From Flavobacterium psychrophilum DSM 3660 = ATCC 49418 (GTDB lineage Bacteria; Bacteroidota; Bacteroidia; Flavobacteriales; Flavobacteriaceae), in the NCBI RefSeq assembly GCF_002217405.1, contig NZ_MUHE01000030.1, positions 62,001 to 126,000 of the forward strand: a DNA stretch of 64,000 nt, read 5' to 3'. This document shows positions 30,035-39,757 of this stretch, piece by piece. The notes under the pieces are model-generated. The model was not told the DNA's origin, did no database searches, and saw only the letters and a list, made by a program, of their open reading frames with translations. Numbering within the stretch: the first letter of the stretch is position 1; every line of letters starts with the position of its first letter. The translations under genes were made by a program, and so were the position numbers.

Positions 30035-31015
30035 ATGCAACAATCAAAATTTAAAATACTTATAACAGGTGGAGCAGGATTTATAGGCTCTAATTTGTCT
30101 GAATATTTTCTTGATAAAGGGCATGAAGTCGTTTGTTTAGATAATTTTGTAACGGGGCATCGTTATAATATCGAGCATTTGCTGGCTAATAAAAATTATA
30201 GTTTAATAGAAGGAGATATTCGCAATCTTTCAGATTGTCAGAAAGCTTTAATAGGTGTCGATTATGTATTGCATCAAGCAGCGTTAGGCTCTGTTCCAAG
30301 ATCTATTTCAGATCCAATTACAACTAACGAGGTTAATGTTTCTGGATTTCTAAACATGTTGTCTGCTGCAAAAGAGGCAAAGGTAAAACGATTTATATAC
30401 GCTGCAAGTTCATCGACTTACGGAGATTCTGAATCGTTGCCTAAAGTAGAAAACGTTATAGGAAAACCACTTTCGCCCTACGCTATTACAAAGTATATAA
30501 ACGAATTGTATGCCGACATTTTTAGTAAAACTTACGCAATAGAAACCATAGGATTAAGATATTTTAACGTTTTTGGAAGAAAACAAGATCCCAAAGGTGC
30601 TTATGCCGCAGTAATTCCTAAATTTGTGCAACAGTTTATAAATTATGAAAATCCAGTGATAAACGGAGACGGAAATTATTCGCGCGATTTTACCTATATA
30701 GACAATGTAATTCAAATGAACGAATTGGCAATGTTTACTCAAAATCCAGAAGCTGTAAACACAGTTTACAATACAGCTTTTGGCGATAGCACCACATTAA
30801 ACGATTTGGTAAAAAAACTGCAATTCGAATTGTCTCAATTTGACCCTAAAATTGCAAATGTAAACATAATTTACGGGCCAAATCGTGCAGGAGACATTCC
30901 GCATTCGTTGGCAAGTATAGATAAAGCAAAAAAACTGCTAGGCTACAACCCAAAATTCTCTATGCAAGAAGGTTTGAAACAATCTGTAAAGTGGTATTGG
31001 GAGCATTTAAAATAG
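30035..31015 (+). CDS. UDP-N-acetylglucosamine 4-epimerase, WbpP/TviC-like
   Basis: 326-aa extended SDR enzyme. The NAD-binding GGAGFIGSN is at the N-terminus, with SSS and YAITK as the catalytic Ser and YxxxK. The stretch [16 protein letters not shown] to [19 protein letters not shown] closely resembles WbpP, which interconverts UDP-GlcNAc and UDP-GalNAc. The next gene, a WbpO/TviB-like dehydrogenase, supports UDP-GalNAcA (or UDP-GlcNAcA/GalNAcA) supply. Specificity is inferred from resemblance and neighbours. Confidence 0.82.
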   Translation: MQQSKFKILITGGAGFIGSNLSEYFLDKGHEVVCLDNFVTGHRYNIEHLLANKNYSLIEGDIRNLSDCQKALIGVDYVLHQAALGSVPRSISDPITTNEVNVSGFLNMLSAAKEAKVKRFIYAASSSTYGDSESLPKVENVIGKPLSPYAITKYINELYADIFSKTYAIETIGLRYFNVFGRKQDPKGAYAAVIPKFVQQFINYENPVINGDGNYSRDFTYIDNVIQMNELAMFTQNPEAVNTVYNTAFGDSTTLNDLVKKLQFELSQFDPKIANVNIIYGPNRAGDIPHSLASIDKAKKLLGYNPKFSMQEGLKQSVKWYWEHLK

Positions 31016-31025
31016 ATTAATTATA

Positions 31026-32297
31026 ATGAAAATAGCAGTAATAGGATTAGGATATGTAGGTTTACCATTAGCAAGATTATTTGCTACAAAATACGACGTA
31101 GTAGGTTTCGATATTAATACAAAAAGAGTCTCTGAGCTACATTCTGGTTTAGATAGCACTTTAGAAGTTAGTCAAGAGTTGCTTCAATCTGTTTTAAAAA
31201 CTGAAAACACAAACACAGAAGGTTTGTTTTGTTCTACTAACATAGACGATATAAAAGATTGCAACCATTATATAGTTACCGTACCAACGCCAGTAGATAA
31301 AAACAACAAACCAGACTTAACACCACTTTACAAATCGAGCGAAACAGTTGGTCAGGTTTTAAAAAAAGGAGATATTGTAATCTATGAATCTACCGTATAT
31401 CCAGGAGTTACCGAAGAAGAATGTGTGCCAGTTCTAGAAAAAACAAGCGGATTAAAATTTAATATCGATTTCTTTGCGGGTTATTCGCCAGAACGTATTA
31501 ATCCCGGAGATAAAGAACACACTGTCGATAAAATACTCAAAGTAACCTCAGGATCTACACCAGAAATAGGCGAGAAAGTAAATGAATTATATAAATCTGT
31601 CATCACAGCAGGAACACATTTAGCGCCCACCATTCGAGTTGCCGAAGCAGCTAAAGTGATTGAAAATTCACAAAGAGATATTAACATTGCTTTTGTAAAC
31701 GAATTGGCAAAAATATTTAATGTTCTAGGAATAGATACCCAAGATGTTTTAGCCGCTGCTGGCACAAAATGGAACTTTTTGCCATTCAAACCAGGGTTGG
31801 TTGGGGGGCATTGTATAGGTGTCGATCCGTATTATTTGGCCCAAAAAGCACAACAAATGGGTTACCATCCAGAAATAATTTTGGCAGGAAGACGACTCAA
31901 TGATAGTATGGGAGAATACGTGGCTTCGCAAGTAGTAAAACTCATGAGCAAGAGAGAAATAGGTGTCAATAATGCCGAGTTGCTTATGTTAGGTATAGCA
32001 TTTAAAGAAAATTGCCCTGATGTAAGAAACACAAAAATTGTCGATGTAATTTCGGCACTCAAAGAATATGGCATACATGTTACTATATATGATCCATGGG
32101 TAAATCCTGCCGATGTTCTGCATGAATATAATTTGCAAACAGCAAAAGAATTGCCATCAATTAAATTTGATGCCGTAGTTTTAGGCGTTGCGCACCAAGA
32201 GTTTTTATCTTTAGATTTTAAATCTTTGCAAAAAGAAAAATCAATTTTATATGATGTTAAAGGAATTTTAGGCAATCATGTCGATGGAAAACTTTAA
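31026..32297 (+). CDS. UDP-N-acetyl-hexosamine 6-dehydrogenase, WbpO/TviB-like
   Basis: 423-aa nucleotide-sugar dehydrogenase that oxidises C6 to the uronate in two NAD steps. N-terminal [10 protein letters not shown] binds NAD. The central domain has the catalytic Cys (about 263) in [12 protein letters not shown], and the C-terminal UDP-binding domain has [12 protein letters not shown]. It lies 10 bp after the epimerase, matching the wbpP-wbpO pairing for UDP-GalNAcA. Distinct from the eukaryote-like UDP-glucose dehydrogenase next door. Confidence 0.85.
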   Translation: MKIAVIGLGYVGLPLARLFATKYDVVGFDINTKRVSELHSGLDSTLEVSQELLQSVLKTENTNTEGLFCSTNIDDIKDCNHYIVTVPTPVDKNNKPDLTPLYKSSETVGQVLKKGDIVIYESTVYPGVTEEECVPVLEKTSGLKFNIDFFAGYSPERINPGDKEHTVDKILKVTSGSTPEIGEKVNELYKSVITAGTHLAPTIRVAEAAKVIENSQRDINIAFVNELAKIFNVLGIDTQDVLAAAGTKWNFLPFKPGLVGGHCIGVDPYYLAQKAQQMGYHPEIILAGRRLNDSMGEYVASQVVKLMSKREIGVNNAELLMLGIAFKENCPDVRNTKIVDVISALKEYGIHVTIYDPWVNPADVLHEYNLQTAKELPSIKFDAVVLGVAHQEFLSLDFKSLQKEKSILYDVKGILGNHVDGKL

Positions 32298-32328
32298 TTT
32301 TGTAAAACTTTAATATAATTTACCTTAA

Positions 32329-33705
32329 ATGAAAATAAATTCTATTTGTTGTATCGGAGCTGGTTATGTGGGAGGTCCCACAATGGCTGTGATTGCACAA
32401 AAATGTCCGAATATAAAAGTTACAGTTGTCGATCTAAACGAATCTAGAATAGCCGCTTGGAATGATACTAATTTAGAAAACTTACCCGTTTACGAACCAG
32501 GTTTAGATGCTGTGGTTGCCGAAGCCCGTGGTAGAAATTTATTTTTTTCGACCGAAGTTGACAAAGCAATTGATGAAGCTCAAATGATTTTCATCTCAGT
32601 CAATACGCCAACTAAAAATTACGGTACAGGAAAAGGAATGGCCGCCGATTTAAAATATATCGAGTTGTGTGCTCGCCAAATTGCCCGTATTTCTACACAA
32701 GACAAAATCGTTGTCGAAAAATCGACTTTACCAGTTCGTACCGCCGAAGCCATCAAGAATATATTAGATCATACCGGAAATGGCGTTCAGTTTAAGATAT
32801 TATCTAACCCAGAATTTCTAGCCGAAGGTACTGCCATACAAGATTTGCACAATCCTGACCGAGTACTTATAGGGGGAGAAGACACAGAGGCAATTCAATC
32901 ATTGGTCGAGATTTATTCGAATTGGGTTGCTTCAGAAAAAATATTAACCACAAATGTATGGTCCTCAGAATTGTCTAAACTAACCGCTAATGCCTTTTTG
33001 GCACAAAGGGTTTCATCAATAAACGCAATTTCAGAATTGTGCGAAAAAACAGGTGCCGATGTTTCGGAAGTTGCAAAAGCTATTGGAATGGATGCCAGAA
33101 TTGGATCGAAATTCCTAAAAGCATCAGTAGGTTTTGGAGGTTCTTGTTTTCAAAAAGATATTCTTAACCTAGTTTACATTGCAAAATCTTACGGTTTGCA
33201 TGAAGTTGCAAATTATTGGGAGCAAGTGGTTATTATGAATGACCATCAAAAAAATAGATTTTCTGCAAATATTGTACAAACATTGTACAACACCGTTTCG
33301 GGAAAAAAAATCACACTTTTGGGTTGGGCTTTCAAGAAAGACACTAATGATACAAGGGAATCTGCAGCCATCAATATAGCACAAAACCTAATTGCAGAAC
33401 AAGCAAATATTGCTGTTTATGACCCGAAAGTTTCCAAAAAACAAGTAAAAGAAGATTTAATTAATTTAGATGAAAATCAAATCAAATTAATACAAGTAAA
33501 TGAAAACCCATACGAGGCTTGTCATGAATCTCATGCTATTGCCATTTTAACTGAATGGGACGAATTTATTACTTACGATTGGAAAAAAATATACAATAAT
33601 ATGCTCAAGCCAGCGTTTGTTTTCGATGGGAGAAATCTTCTAGATAAGAAACAAATGGAAACAATAGGATTTACATACATTGCAGTAGGAAGCTCAAATT
33701 TATAA
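32329..33705 (+). CDS. ugd: UDP-glucose 6-dehydrogenase, eukaryote-like type
   Basis: 458-aa enzyme producing UDP-glucuronate. The opening [17 protein letters not shown] and the insertion [20 protein letters not shown] are hallmarks of the animal/plant-like UGDH class found also in Bacteroidota. The catalytic Cys is C273 in [10 protein letters not shown]. The C-terminal domain has [17 protein letters not shown]. It follows the HexNAc dehydrogenase by 31 bp, so the locus can make two different uronates. Confidence 0.9.
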   Translation: MKINSICCIGAGYVGGPTMAVIAQKCPNIKVTVVDLNESRIAAWNDTNLENLPVYEPGLDAVVAEARGRNLFFSTEVDKAIDEAQMIFISVNTPTKNYGTGKGMAADLKYIELCARQIARISTQDKIVVEKSTLPVRTAEAIKNILDHTGNGVQFKILSNPEFLAEGTAIQDLHNPDRVLIGGEDTEAIQSLVEIYSNWVASEKILTTNVWSSELSKLTANAFLAQRVSSINAISELCEKTGADVSEVAKAIGMDARIGSKFLKASVGFGGSCFQKDILNLVYIAKSYGLHEVANYWEQVVIMNDHQKNRFSANIVQTLYNTVSGKKITLLGWAFKKDTNDTRESAAINIAQNLIAEQANIAVYDPKVSKKQVKEDLINLDENQIKLIQVNENPYEACHESHAIAILTEWDEFITYDWKKIYNNMLKPAFVFDGRNLLDKKQMETIGFTYIAVGSSNL

Positions 33706-33710
33706 AAAAA

Positions 33711-34757
33711 ATGAAAAATATATTAATTACAGGAGGCGCTGGATTTATAGGTTCGCACGTGGTGAGACGATTTGTACAAAATTATCCAAATTACCATATT
33801 TATAATTTAGATGCTTTAACTTATGCAGGAAATTTAGAGAATATAAAAGATATTGAAAAAGAATCGAATTATACTTTTGTAAAAGGCGATATTGTTGATG
33901 AACATTTTATAAACGAATTATTTGCCAAACATAACTTTGAAGGCGTTTTGCATCTTGCAGCCGAATCTCACGTAGATCGATCTATCGAAGATCCGTTGTC
34001 TTTTGTAAAAACAAACGTAATTGGTACAATGAATTTGCTAAATGCAGCCAAAAATATTTGGAAAGAGAATATGGAAGGCAAACGTTTTTACCATATTTCT
34101 ACCGATGAGGTTTATGGTTCGCTAGGTGCCGAAGGTTTGTTTACAGAAACGACTGCCTACGATCCTAATTCGCCTTATTCAGCATCAAAAGCAAGTTCAG
34201 ACCATTTTGTAAGAGCGTATGGCGAAACGTATGGTTTGCCCTATGTTTTAACCAATTGCTCTAATAATTACGGCCCTTATCATTTTCCAGAAAAATTAAT
34301 TCCTCTGTTTATAAATAACATTATCAATAACAAACCCTTGCCAGTATATGGCGATGGTAATTATACCCGTGATTGGCTTTTTGTAAAAGACCATGCTATT
34401 GCTATCGATTTGGTTTTTCACGAAGGAAACAACCATGAAACCTACAATATTGGAGGTTTCAACGAATGGAAAAATATCGATTTAGTGAAGTTGCTTTGCA
34501 AAGTAATGGACGAAAAGTTAGGCCGTTCGGAAGGAGAATCATCAAAATTAATCACCTACGTAAAAGACCGCCCGGGCCACGATTTACGTTATGCGATTGA
34601 TGCCTCTAAGATAAACAAAGCCTTGGGTTGGAAACCTACGGTAACTTTTGAAGAAGGATTAGAACAAACCATCGATTGGTATTTAGCCAACACCAATTGG
34701 TTAGATAATGTAACCTCTGGAGAATACGCCAACTACTATAAGAAACAATACAACTAA
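33711..34757 (+). CDS. rfbB: dTDP-glucose 4,6-dehydratase
   Basis: 348-aa SDR enzyme forming dTDP-4-keto-6-deoxyglucose. Seen are [14 protein letters not shown], the catalytic STDEVYGSLG and YSASKASSDH (YxxxK), plus NCSNNYGPYHFPEKLIP, which is diagnostic for RmlB. It is 5 bp after ugd. A short hairpin and an ATCTAAAA-repeat leader separate it from rfbA. No rfbC or rfbD is present in the window. Confidence 0.94.
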   Translation: MKNILITGGAGFIGSHVVRRFVQNYPNYHIYNLDALTYAGNLENIKDIEKESNYTFVKGDIVDEHFINELFAKHNFEGVLHLAAESHVDRSIEDPLSFVKTNVIGTMNLLNAAKNIWKENMEGKRFYHISTDEVYGSLGAEGLFTETTAYDPNSPYSASKASSDHFVRAYGETYGLPYVLTNCSNNYGPYHFPEKLIPLFINNIINNKPLPVYGDGNYTRDWLFVKDHAIAIDLVFHEGNNHETYNIGGFNEWKNIDLVKLLCKVMDEKLGRSEGESSKLITYVKDRPGHDLRYAIDASKINKALGWKPTVTFEEGLEQTIDWYLANTNWLDNVTSGEYANYYKKQYN

Positions 34758-34772
34758 TTTTTTAGAGCTATG

Positions 34773-34798
34773 ATTTTAGATTTGTTTTAATCTAAAAT
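34773..34798. repeat. 10-bp hairpin between rfbB and rfbA
   Basis: ATTTTAGATT (34773-34782) pairs with AATCTAAAAT (34789-34798) around a 6-nt loop. Further ATCTAAAA-type repeats follow up to the rfbA start, and similar repeats occur before eno (17515-17545). Role uncertain. Confidence 0.6.
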
Positions 34799-34825
34799 AC
34801 AAAATCTAAAATCTAAATTTTACAA

Positions 34826-35698
34826 ATGAAAGGAATAATACTAGCAGGAGGATCAGGCACAAGATTGCACCCTTTAACACAAGTAGTGTCTAAACAATTG
34901 TTGCCCATTTATGATAAACCTATGATTTATTATCCGCTATCAGTACTAATGTTAGCAGGGATAAAAGAAATTTTAATCATTTCTACGCCACAAGATTTGC
35001 CCAATTTCAGACGTTTGTTTGGCGATGGCAGTCAAATAGGATTAACACTTTCGTATGTAGAACAACCTTCTCCAGACGGATTAGCGCAAGCATTTATTCT
35101 CGGTGAAGATTTTATAGGTGACGATGATGTTTGTTTGGTTCTGGGAGATAATATTTTTTACGGAGCAGGATTGCAAAATTTATTAAATAATGCAGTTGAA
35201 ATTGTAACAGAGAAAAAAGAAGCTACTGTTTTTGGTTATTATGTAGATGATCCAGAACGTTACGGTGTCGCTGAATTTGACGAAAACGGAAAGGTTTTAA
35301 GTATCGAAGAAAAGCCATTAGAACCAAAATCTAATTTTGCTGTAATAGGGTTGTATTTTTACCCCAATTCGGTAGTTCAAATTGCTAAAAAGGTAAAACC
35401 ATCGCACCGAGGAGAACTAGAGATTACCACCGTAAATCAAGAATATTTAGAAGATAAAAAGCTCAATTTGCAACTCATGGGACGAGGATTTGCTTGGCTT
35501 GATACAGGAACACACGAATCACTCACCGAAGCTACGGAATTTGTAAAAGCGGTAGAAAAAAGAACAGGACTTAAAATAGCCTGTATAGAAGAAGTTGCCT
35601 ACAGAAAAGGCTTTATAACTAAAGAACAATTTGCCGCTACAGCAACCAATTTAGGAAAAAGCAGTTATGCGGATTATTTGAGAAAAATTAGAAACTAA
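34826..35698 (+). CDS. rfbA: Glucose-1-phosphate thymidylyltransferase
   Basis: 290-aa nucleotidyltransferase that makes dTDP-glucose, the substrate of RfbB. Signature [11 protein letters not shown] at the N-terminus, [25 protein letters not shown] and [10 protein letters not shown] are intact. Length fits RmlA. Although rfbC/rfbD are missing here, an aminotransferase resembling WecE starts at 63589, so dTDP-4-keto-6-deoxyglucose may feed an amino sugar instead of rhamnose. Confidence 0.94.
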   Translation: MKGIILAGGSGTRLHPLTQVVSKQLLPIYDKPMIYYPLSVLMLAGIKEILIISTPQDLPNFRRLFGDGSQIGLTLSYVEQPSPDGLAQAFILGEDFIGDDDVCLVLGDNIFYGAGLQNLLNNAVEIVTEKKEATVFGYYVDDPERYGVAEFDENGKVLSIEEKPLEPKSNFAVIGLYFYPNSVVQIAKKVKPSHRGELEITTVNQEYLEDKKLNLQLMGRGFAWLDTGTHESLTEATEFVKAVEKRTGLKIACIEEVAYRKGFITKEQFAATATNLGKSSYADYLRKIRN

Positions 35699-35712
35699 TA
35701 AAAGAGAATAAT

Positions 35713-36738
35713 ATGTTTAAAGATAAAGTCCTTTTAATTACTGGAGGAACAGGTTCATTTGGGAACGCGATGTTGAAGGGGTTTTTAGATTCAGAATTGA
35801 AAGAAATTCGAATTTTTAGCCGTGATGAGAAGAAGCAAGAAGACATGCGTGTCGAGTATAAAAATGATAAATTAAACTTTGTTATCGGCGATATTCGTGA
35901 TTTTGACAGTATTAATAATGCGATGATGGGTGTGAATTTTGTGTTTCATGCTGCGGCTTTGAAACAAGTGCCGTCTTGTGAGTTTTATCCAATGCAAGCG
36001 GTACAAACCAATATTCTGGGTGCTGAAAATGTTTTGGAATCAGCCGCCAGAAATAACATAGAAAGAGTCGTGGTTTTAAGTACTGATAAAGCGGTTTATC
36101 CTATTAATACCATGGGGATTTCTAAAGCCATGATGGAAAAAATGCTCGTTTCAAAAGCAAGAGATCATAGGGTTAAAGGAATCAATGCCATTTATACAGC
36201 TACTCGATATGGAAATGTAATGTGCTCCAGAGGATCAATCATTCCTCTTTTTATCAAACAAATCAAAGAAGGAAAACCACTTACTATTACCAATCCGATG
36301 ATGACCCGTTTTATGATGTCATTAGATGATTCAGTAGGTTTGGTCATGTTTGCTTTTAAAAACGGTAATCCAGGTGATATTTTTGTGCAAAAATCACCAG
36401 CATCTACGATTGCTGATTTAGCCCAAGCTTTAAAAGAGTTGTTCAATGCCAATAATCAAATAAACATTATTGGAGAGCGTCATGCCGAAAAAATGTATGA
36501 AACATTGTGTTCTAAAGAAGAAATGTCTAAAGCAGATGATTTAGGTGGTTTTTATCGTGTACCTGCTGATTTTAGAGATTTGAATTACACCAAATACGTA
36601 CAAGAAGATGGGCCAAAATTAATCGACGCCGAATATAATTCGGACAATACGGATAGATTAACTGTAGAAGAGTTGAAAAAATTATTGCTAACATTAGATT
36701 ACGTTCAAGGCGAATTGGCATCTCATAATAAAATATAA
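35713..36738 (+). CDS. UDP-GlcNAc 4,6-dehydratase family protein, CapE/FnlA-like
   Basis: 341-aa SDR of the soluble polysaccharide-biosynthesis dehydratase group (PseB/CapE/FnlA/WbjB). It has GGTGSFGNAMLKGF, HAAALKQVPSCE, and STDKAVYPINTMGISKAMME, where Met replaces the usual Tyr of YxxxK, as in this family. It probably forms a UDP-4-keto-6-deoxy-HexNAc. The two DegT-family genes that follow by 4 bp and by overlap make it the likely source of the 4-keto substrate. FnlB/FnlC homologues for L-FucNAc are not seen. Confidence 0.82.
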   Translation: MFKDKVLLITGGTGSFGNAMLKGFLDSELKEIRIFSRDEKKQEDMRVEYKNDKLNFVIGDIRDFDSINNAMMGVNFVFHAAALKQVPSCEFYPMQAVQTNILGAENVLESAARNNIERVVVLSTDKAVYPINTMGISKAMMEKMLVSKARDHRVKGINAIYTATRYGNVMCSRGSIIPLFIKQIKEGKPLTITNPMMTRFMMSLDDSVGLVMFAFKNGNPGDIFVQKSPASTIADLAQALKELFNANNQINIIGERHAEKMYETLCSKEEMSKADDLGGFYRVPADFRDLNYTKYVQEDGPKLIDAEYNSDNTDRLTVEELKKLLLTLDYVQGELASHNKI

Positions 36739-36742
36739 CAAT

Positions 36743-37831
36743 ATGTTACCATTAGTACAAACTTCCATACCCGCAAAAGAAATTTTGATGCCAAGATTAG
36801 AACAAGTTCTATACAGCGGTTATGTAGCTCAAGGAGAAATTGTTGAGCAATTTGAAAGAGAATTTGAAAAATATATAGGAGGTGGTCATACGCTTTCTCT
36901 TAATTCTGGGACTGCAGCCTTACATATTGCTTTAATTTTAGCAGGAGTACAGTCTGGAGATGAAGTGATTAGTACAGCGTTAACTGCCGAGCCAACCAAT
37001 ACTTCAATTAAACAAGCGGGTGCAAAAATTAGATATGCCGATGTTGATATTGAAACAGGAAATGTTTCTGCGGACGCTATTGAGAAAGCTATTAACACTA
37101 AAACAAAAGCCATACTAGTTGTTGATTATGCTGGAATACCCGTAGACGTAAAACGTATTAAAGAAATTTCAGAAAAATATAATATTCCTGTTATTCAAGA
37201 TGCTGCGCACGCATTAGGGTCGAAATATGATGGTAAAAAGGTGGGAAATCATTTTCCTTTTACAGTATTCTCCTTTCAAGCAATCAAGCATTTAACTACA
37301 ATTGATGGTGGTGCTTTGCAAATTCAAGATAAAGATTTATACGAAAAAGCAAAGCTTATTCGCTGGTTTGGATTAGATAAAAAACGTTCCAGAATGGATA
37401 ATAATATTTCAATGCAAGGTTATAAATACCACATGAATAATGTGAATGCAACTGTAGGATTAGTTCAATTAGAGAATATTGAAGAGCTAATTCAAAAACA
37501 CATTACCAACGGAAAATATCTTGACGAACATTTAAAAAATATAGAAGGTGTTGAATTAATTCAATATTATCCAAATACAGAACCTTCTTACTGGCTTTAT
37601 ACATTAAAAGTTAAAAACAGAGAAGCGTTCATAAAAAAAATGGCAGACAATGGTATTATGGCGTCTGAATTACATAAAAGGAATGATTCGCATACCTATT
37701 TAAACGATTTTAATATTGAATTGCCAAACTTAAATACCTTTTATGAGAAAATGGTCCACATTCCTTGTGGATGGTGGGTTACTAAAGCAGATTGTGATAA
37801 AATGATTGCATTAATTAAATCGGGTTGGTAA
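36743..37831 (+). CDS. DegT/DnrJ/EryC1-family PLP aminotransferase
   Basis: 362-aa sugar aminotransferase. SGTAALH at 55-61 binds phosphate, the PLP aspartate lies in IQDAAHALGS, and the Schiff-base lysine is K182 in FSFQAIKHLTTIDGG. Likely aminates the 4-keto sugar from the preceding dehydratase. Its stop codon overlaps the ATG of the next gene (TAATG), which encodes a paralogue lacking the lysine, so a heteromeric pair is possible. Confidence 0.85.
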   Translation: MLPLVQTSIPAKEILMPRLEQVLYSGYVAQGEIVEQFEREFEKYIGGGHTLSLNSGTAALHIALILAGVQSGDEVISTALTAEPTNTSIKQAGAKIRYADVDIETGNVSADAIEKAINTKTKAILVVDYAGIPVDVKRIKEISEKYNIPVIQDAAHALGSKYDGKKVGNHFPFTVFSFQAIKHLTTIDGGALQIQDKDLYEKAKLIRWFGLDKKRSRMDNNISMQGYKYHMNNVNATVGLVQLENIEELIQKHITNGKYLDEHLKNIEGVELIQYYPNTEPSYWLYTLKVKNREAFIKKMADNGIMASELHKRNDSHTYLNDFNIELPNLNTFYEKMVHIPCGWWVTKADCDKMIALIKSGW

Positions 37832-38886
37832 TGATTCCAATTTTTAAACCCTATATGCCCGAAGGAATTATGCCTGAAATAGAAAATATACTCTATTCTG
37901 GGAATCTTGCATTCGGAAAATTCGGAAAATTATTTGAACAAAGTCTAAAAGAGTATTCAGGAAACGAAAAAACAATAACGGTAAGTTCTTACAACCATGC
38001 CATGCTAATTGTTTTGTCTACATTAGATTTACAACCTGGCGATGAGGTTATAGCTTCTCCTGTAAGTTGTTTGGCTTCTAATCAGCCATTTGTAATTAAA
38101 AATTTAAAGATAGTTTGGGCAGACGTTAATCCTAAAACAGGGAGTGTTGACCCAGAAGATGTTCGAAAAAAAATAACATCAAAAACAAAAGCCATTTTTC
38201 ATAACCATTATTGTGGTTACCTTGGCGAAATTGACGCAATTTCAGAAATTGCCAAAGAATTTGGCTTACTAGTTATTGATGACTGTATTGAAGCTTTTGG
38301 TTCTGAATTTAAAGGCAATAAAATGGGGAATATTGGTACAGATATTACCGTATTTTCTTTCCAAACCGTTCGATTACCAAATACTATTGATGGTGCAGCA
38401 ATTACCTTTAAAGACCAAGATCTTTTTGAAAAAGCCAGTAGAATTAGAGACTATGGTATTGATAGAACCATATTCAGAAATTCCTTTGGGGAAATTAGTG
38501 CAAATTGTGATATAAAATTAGAAGGATATGGTGCTTTAATGAGCGAAATCAATTCTTACATAGGTGTGCAACAAATGAAAGATATTGAAGGATTACTTGC
38601 TATTCAACAAAAAAACGCACAACTATGGCAATCAAAAATTGCCACTGAAAGGAATATAGTCCCTTTAGAAATTAATAAAAATTCCAATCCAAATTATTGG
38701 GTATATGGTGTTTTGTGTGAAAACAAAATGGAGACCTTACAAAAATTTAGAGATGAAGGTTGGTATGCAACAGGTGTGCATATTAACAACAATATATATT
38801 CAGTATTTAACAATAACGAAAAACTGAAAGGTGTTAATGAATTTATGAATTTGTTTTTAGCAATACCTTGCGGTTGGTGGATTTAA
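37831..38886 (+). CDS. DegT-family paralogue lacking the PLP lysine
   Basis: 351 aa with the overall DegT/DnrJ/EryC1 layout: GDEVIASPVSCLAS, FHNHYCGYLGEIDAI and IDDCIEAFGSEF (PLP aspartate kept). The position of the catalytic lysine is Arg (R181, codon CGA at 38371-38373) in FSFQTVRLPNTIDG, whereas the upstream neighbour has Lys at the aligned site. The SGTAAL phosphate loop is also changed, to SSYNHAML. So it cannot form the normal internal aldimine. It may be a structural partner of the 36743-37831 protein or may do different chemistry, like ColD where His replaces Lys. The start is ATG 37831; an in-frame TTG 6 bp upstream lies inside the previous gene. Confidence 0.75.
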   Translation: MIPIFKPYMPEGIMPEIENILYSGNLAFGKFGKLFEQSLKEYSGNEKTITVSSYNHAMLIVLSTLDLQPGDEVIASPVSCLASNQPFVIKNLKIVWADVNPKTGSVDPEDVRKKITSKTKAIFHNHYCGYLGEIDAISEIAKEFGLLVIDDCIEAFGSEFKGNKMGNIGTDITVFSFQTVRLPNTIDGAAITFKDQDLFEKASRIRDYGIDRTIFRNSFGEISANCDIKLEGYGALMSEINSYIGVQQMKDIEGLLAIQQKNAQLWQSKIATERNIVPLEINKNSNPNYWVYGVLCENKMETLQKFRDEGWYATGVHINNNIYSVFNNNEKLKGVNEFMNLFLAIPCGWWI

Positions 38887-38890
38887 TCAA

Positions 38891-39757
38891 ATGGAAACAA
38901 ATCAAATAGATAGCACGGCAAAAATACATCCTAATGTAGTATTAGGAAAGTATAATAGAATAGGAAAAAATGTTATTATTGAAGTTGTAGGTAAAACACC
39001 TAATACTAATGTAATTATTGGTGATAATAATGTCATAAATGATAATACTCGAATTTTTATTTCGGGAGAATTAAAAATTGGTGACTGGAATGTTTTTCAC
39101 AACGATATGCTTTTGATGGCGGAAGACCACATACTTATTGGGCACAACTGCTGGTTCGGACAAAATACTATTTTAGATGGAGCAGGAGGGTTAGAAATAG
39201 GAAATGGTGTTCGTGTTGGTATGTATTCTCAAATTTGGACGCACGTTGCTAGTGGAGAACAAATAGAAGGTTGTACTTTATTCGCTAAAAGAAAAACCAA
39301 AATTGAAGATGATGTTTGGTTAGTTGGAAGTTGTGTTGTAGGTTCGGGATTAAACTTAAGAAAAAGATCAACTGCACTTATTAACTCGGTACTAACAAAA
39401 GACACTCTTCCTGATAGTGTCTATGCTGGAAATCCAGCAAAGTTAATGGAAAAGGCTAATTTTTATTTGTCTAAAACTTTAAACGAAAAATTTGAGATGC
39501 TAAGATTGTGGTTAGAAGAATATGTAACTATAAACAATGTAAGCTACAAACTAAATACCTCAAACGACACACTGATTTTGTCTAATTTAAAGAATAGCGA
39601 GCAAGTTTTATTTACAACACTTGAAGCTAAGCAATCGGATAAATCAAAAAGTGTATTTTATCTATCTGATAAAACTTTTAATAAAACCAATATAATTTCT
39701 GAACGAGAAATATACAAGTTTTTGTACAATAATAAAGCAAGATTTTTGCCTTTATGA
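38891..39757 (+). CDS. Left-handed beta-helix (hexapeptide) acyltransferase
   Basis: 288-aa protein whose first 190 residues are hexapeptide repeats (IHPNVVLGKYNRIG, VIIGDNNVINDN, ILIGHNCWFGQNTILDGAG), ending with SVYAGNPAKLM, as in sugar O- or N-acetyltransferases. The last 100 residues are not recognised and may be an acceptor-binding domain. Its ATGA overlap with the next gene and its place behind the aminotransferases suggest it acylates the amino sugar made there. Confidence 0.75.
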   Translation: METNQIDSTAKIHPNVVLGKYNRIGKNVIIEVVGKTPNTNVIIGDNNVINDNTRIFISGELKIGDWNVFHNDMLLMAEDHILIGHNCWFGQNTILDGAGGLEIGNGVRVGMYSQIWTHVASGEQIEGCTLFAKRKTKIEDDVWLVGSCVVGSGLNLRKRSTALINSVLTKDTLPDSVYAGNPAKLMEKANFYLSKTLNEKFEMLRLWLEEYVTINNVSYKLNTSNDTLILSNLKNSEQVLFTTLEAKQSDKSKSVFYLSDKTFNKTNIISEREIYKFLYNNKARFLPL

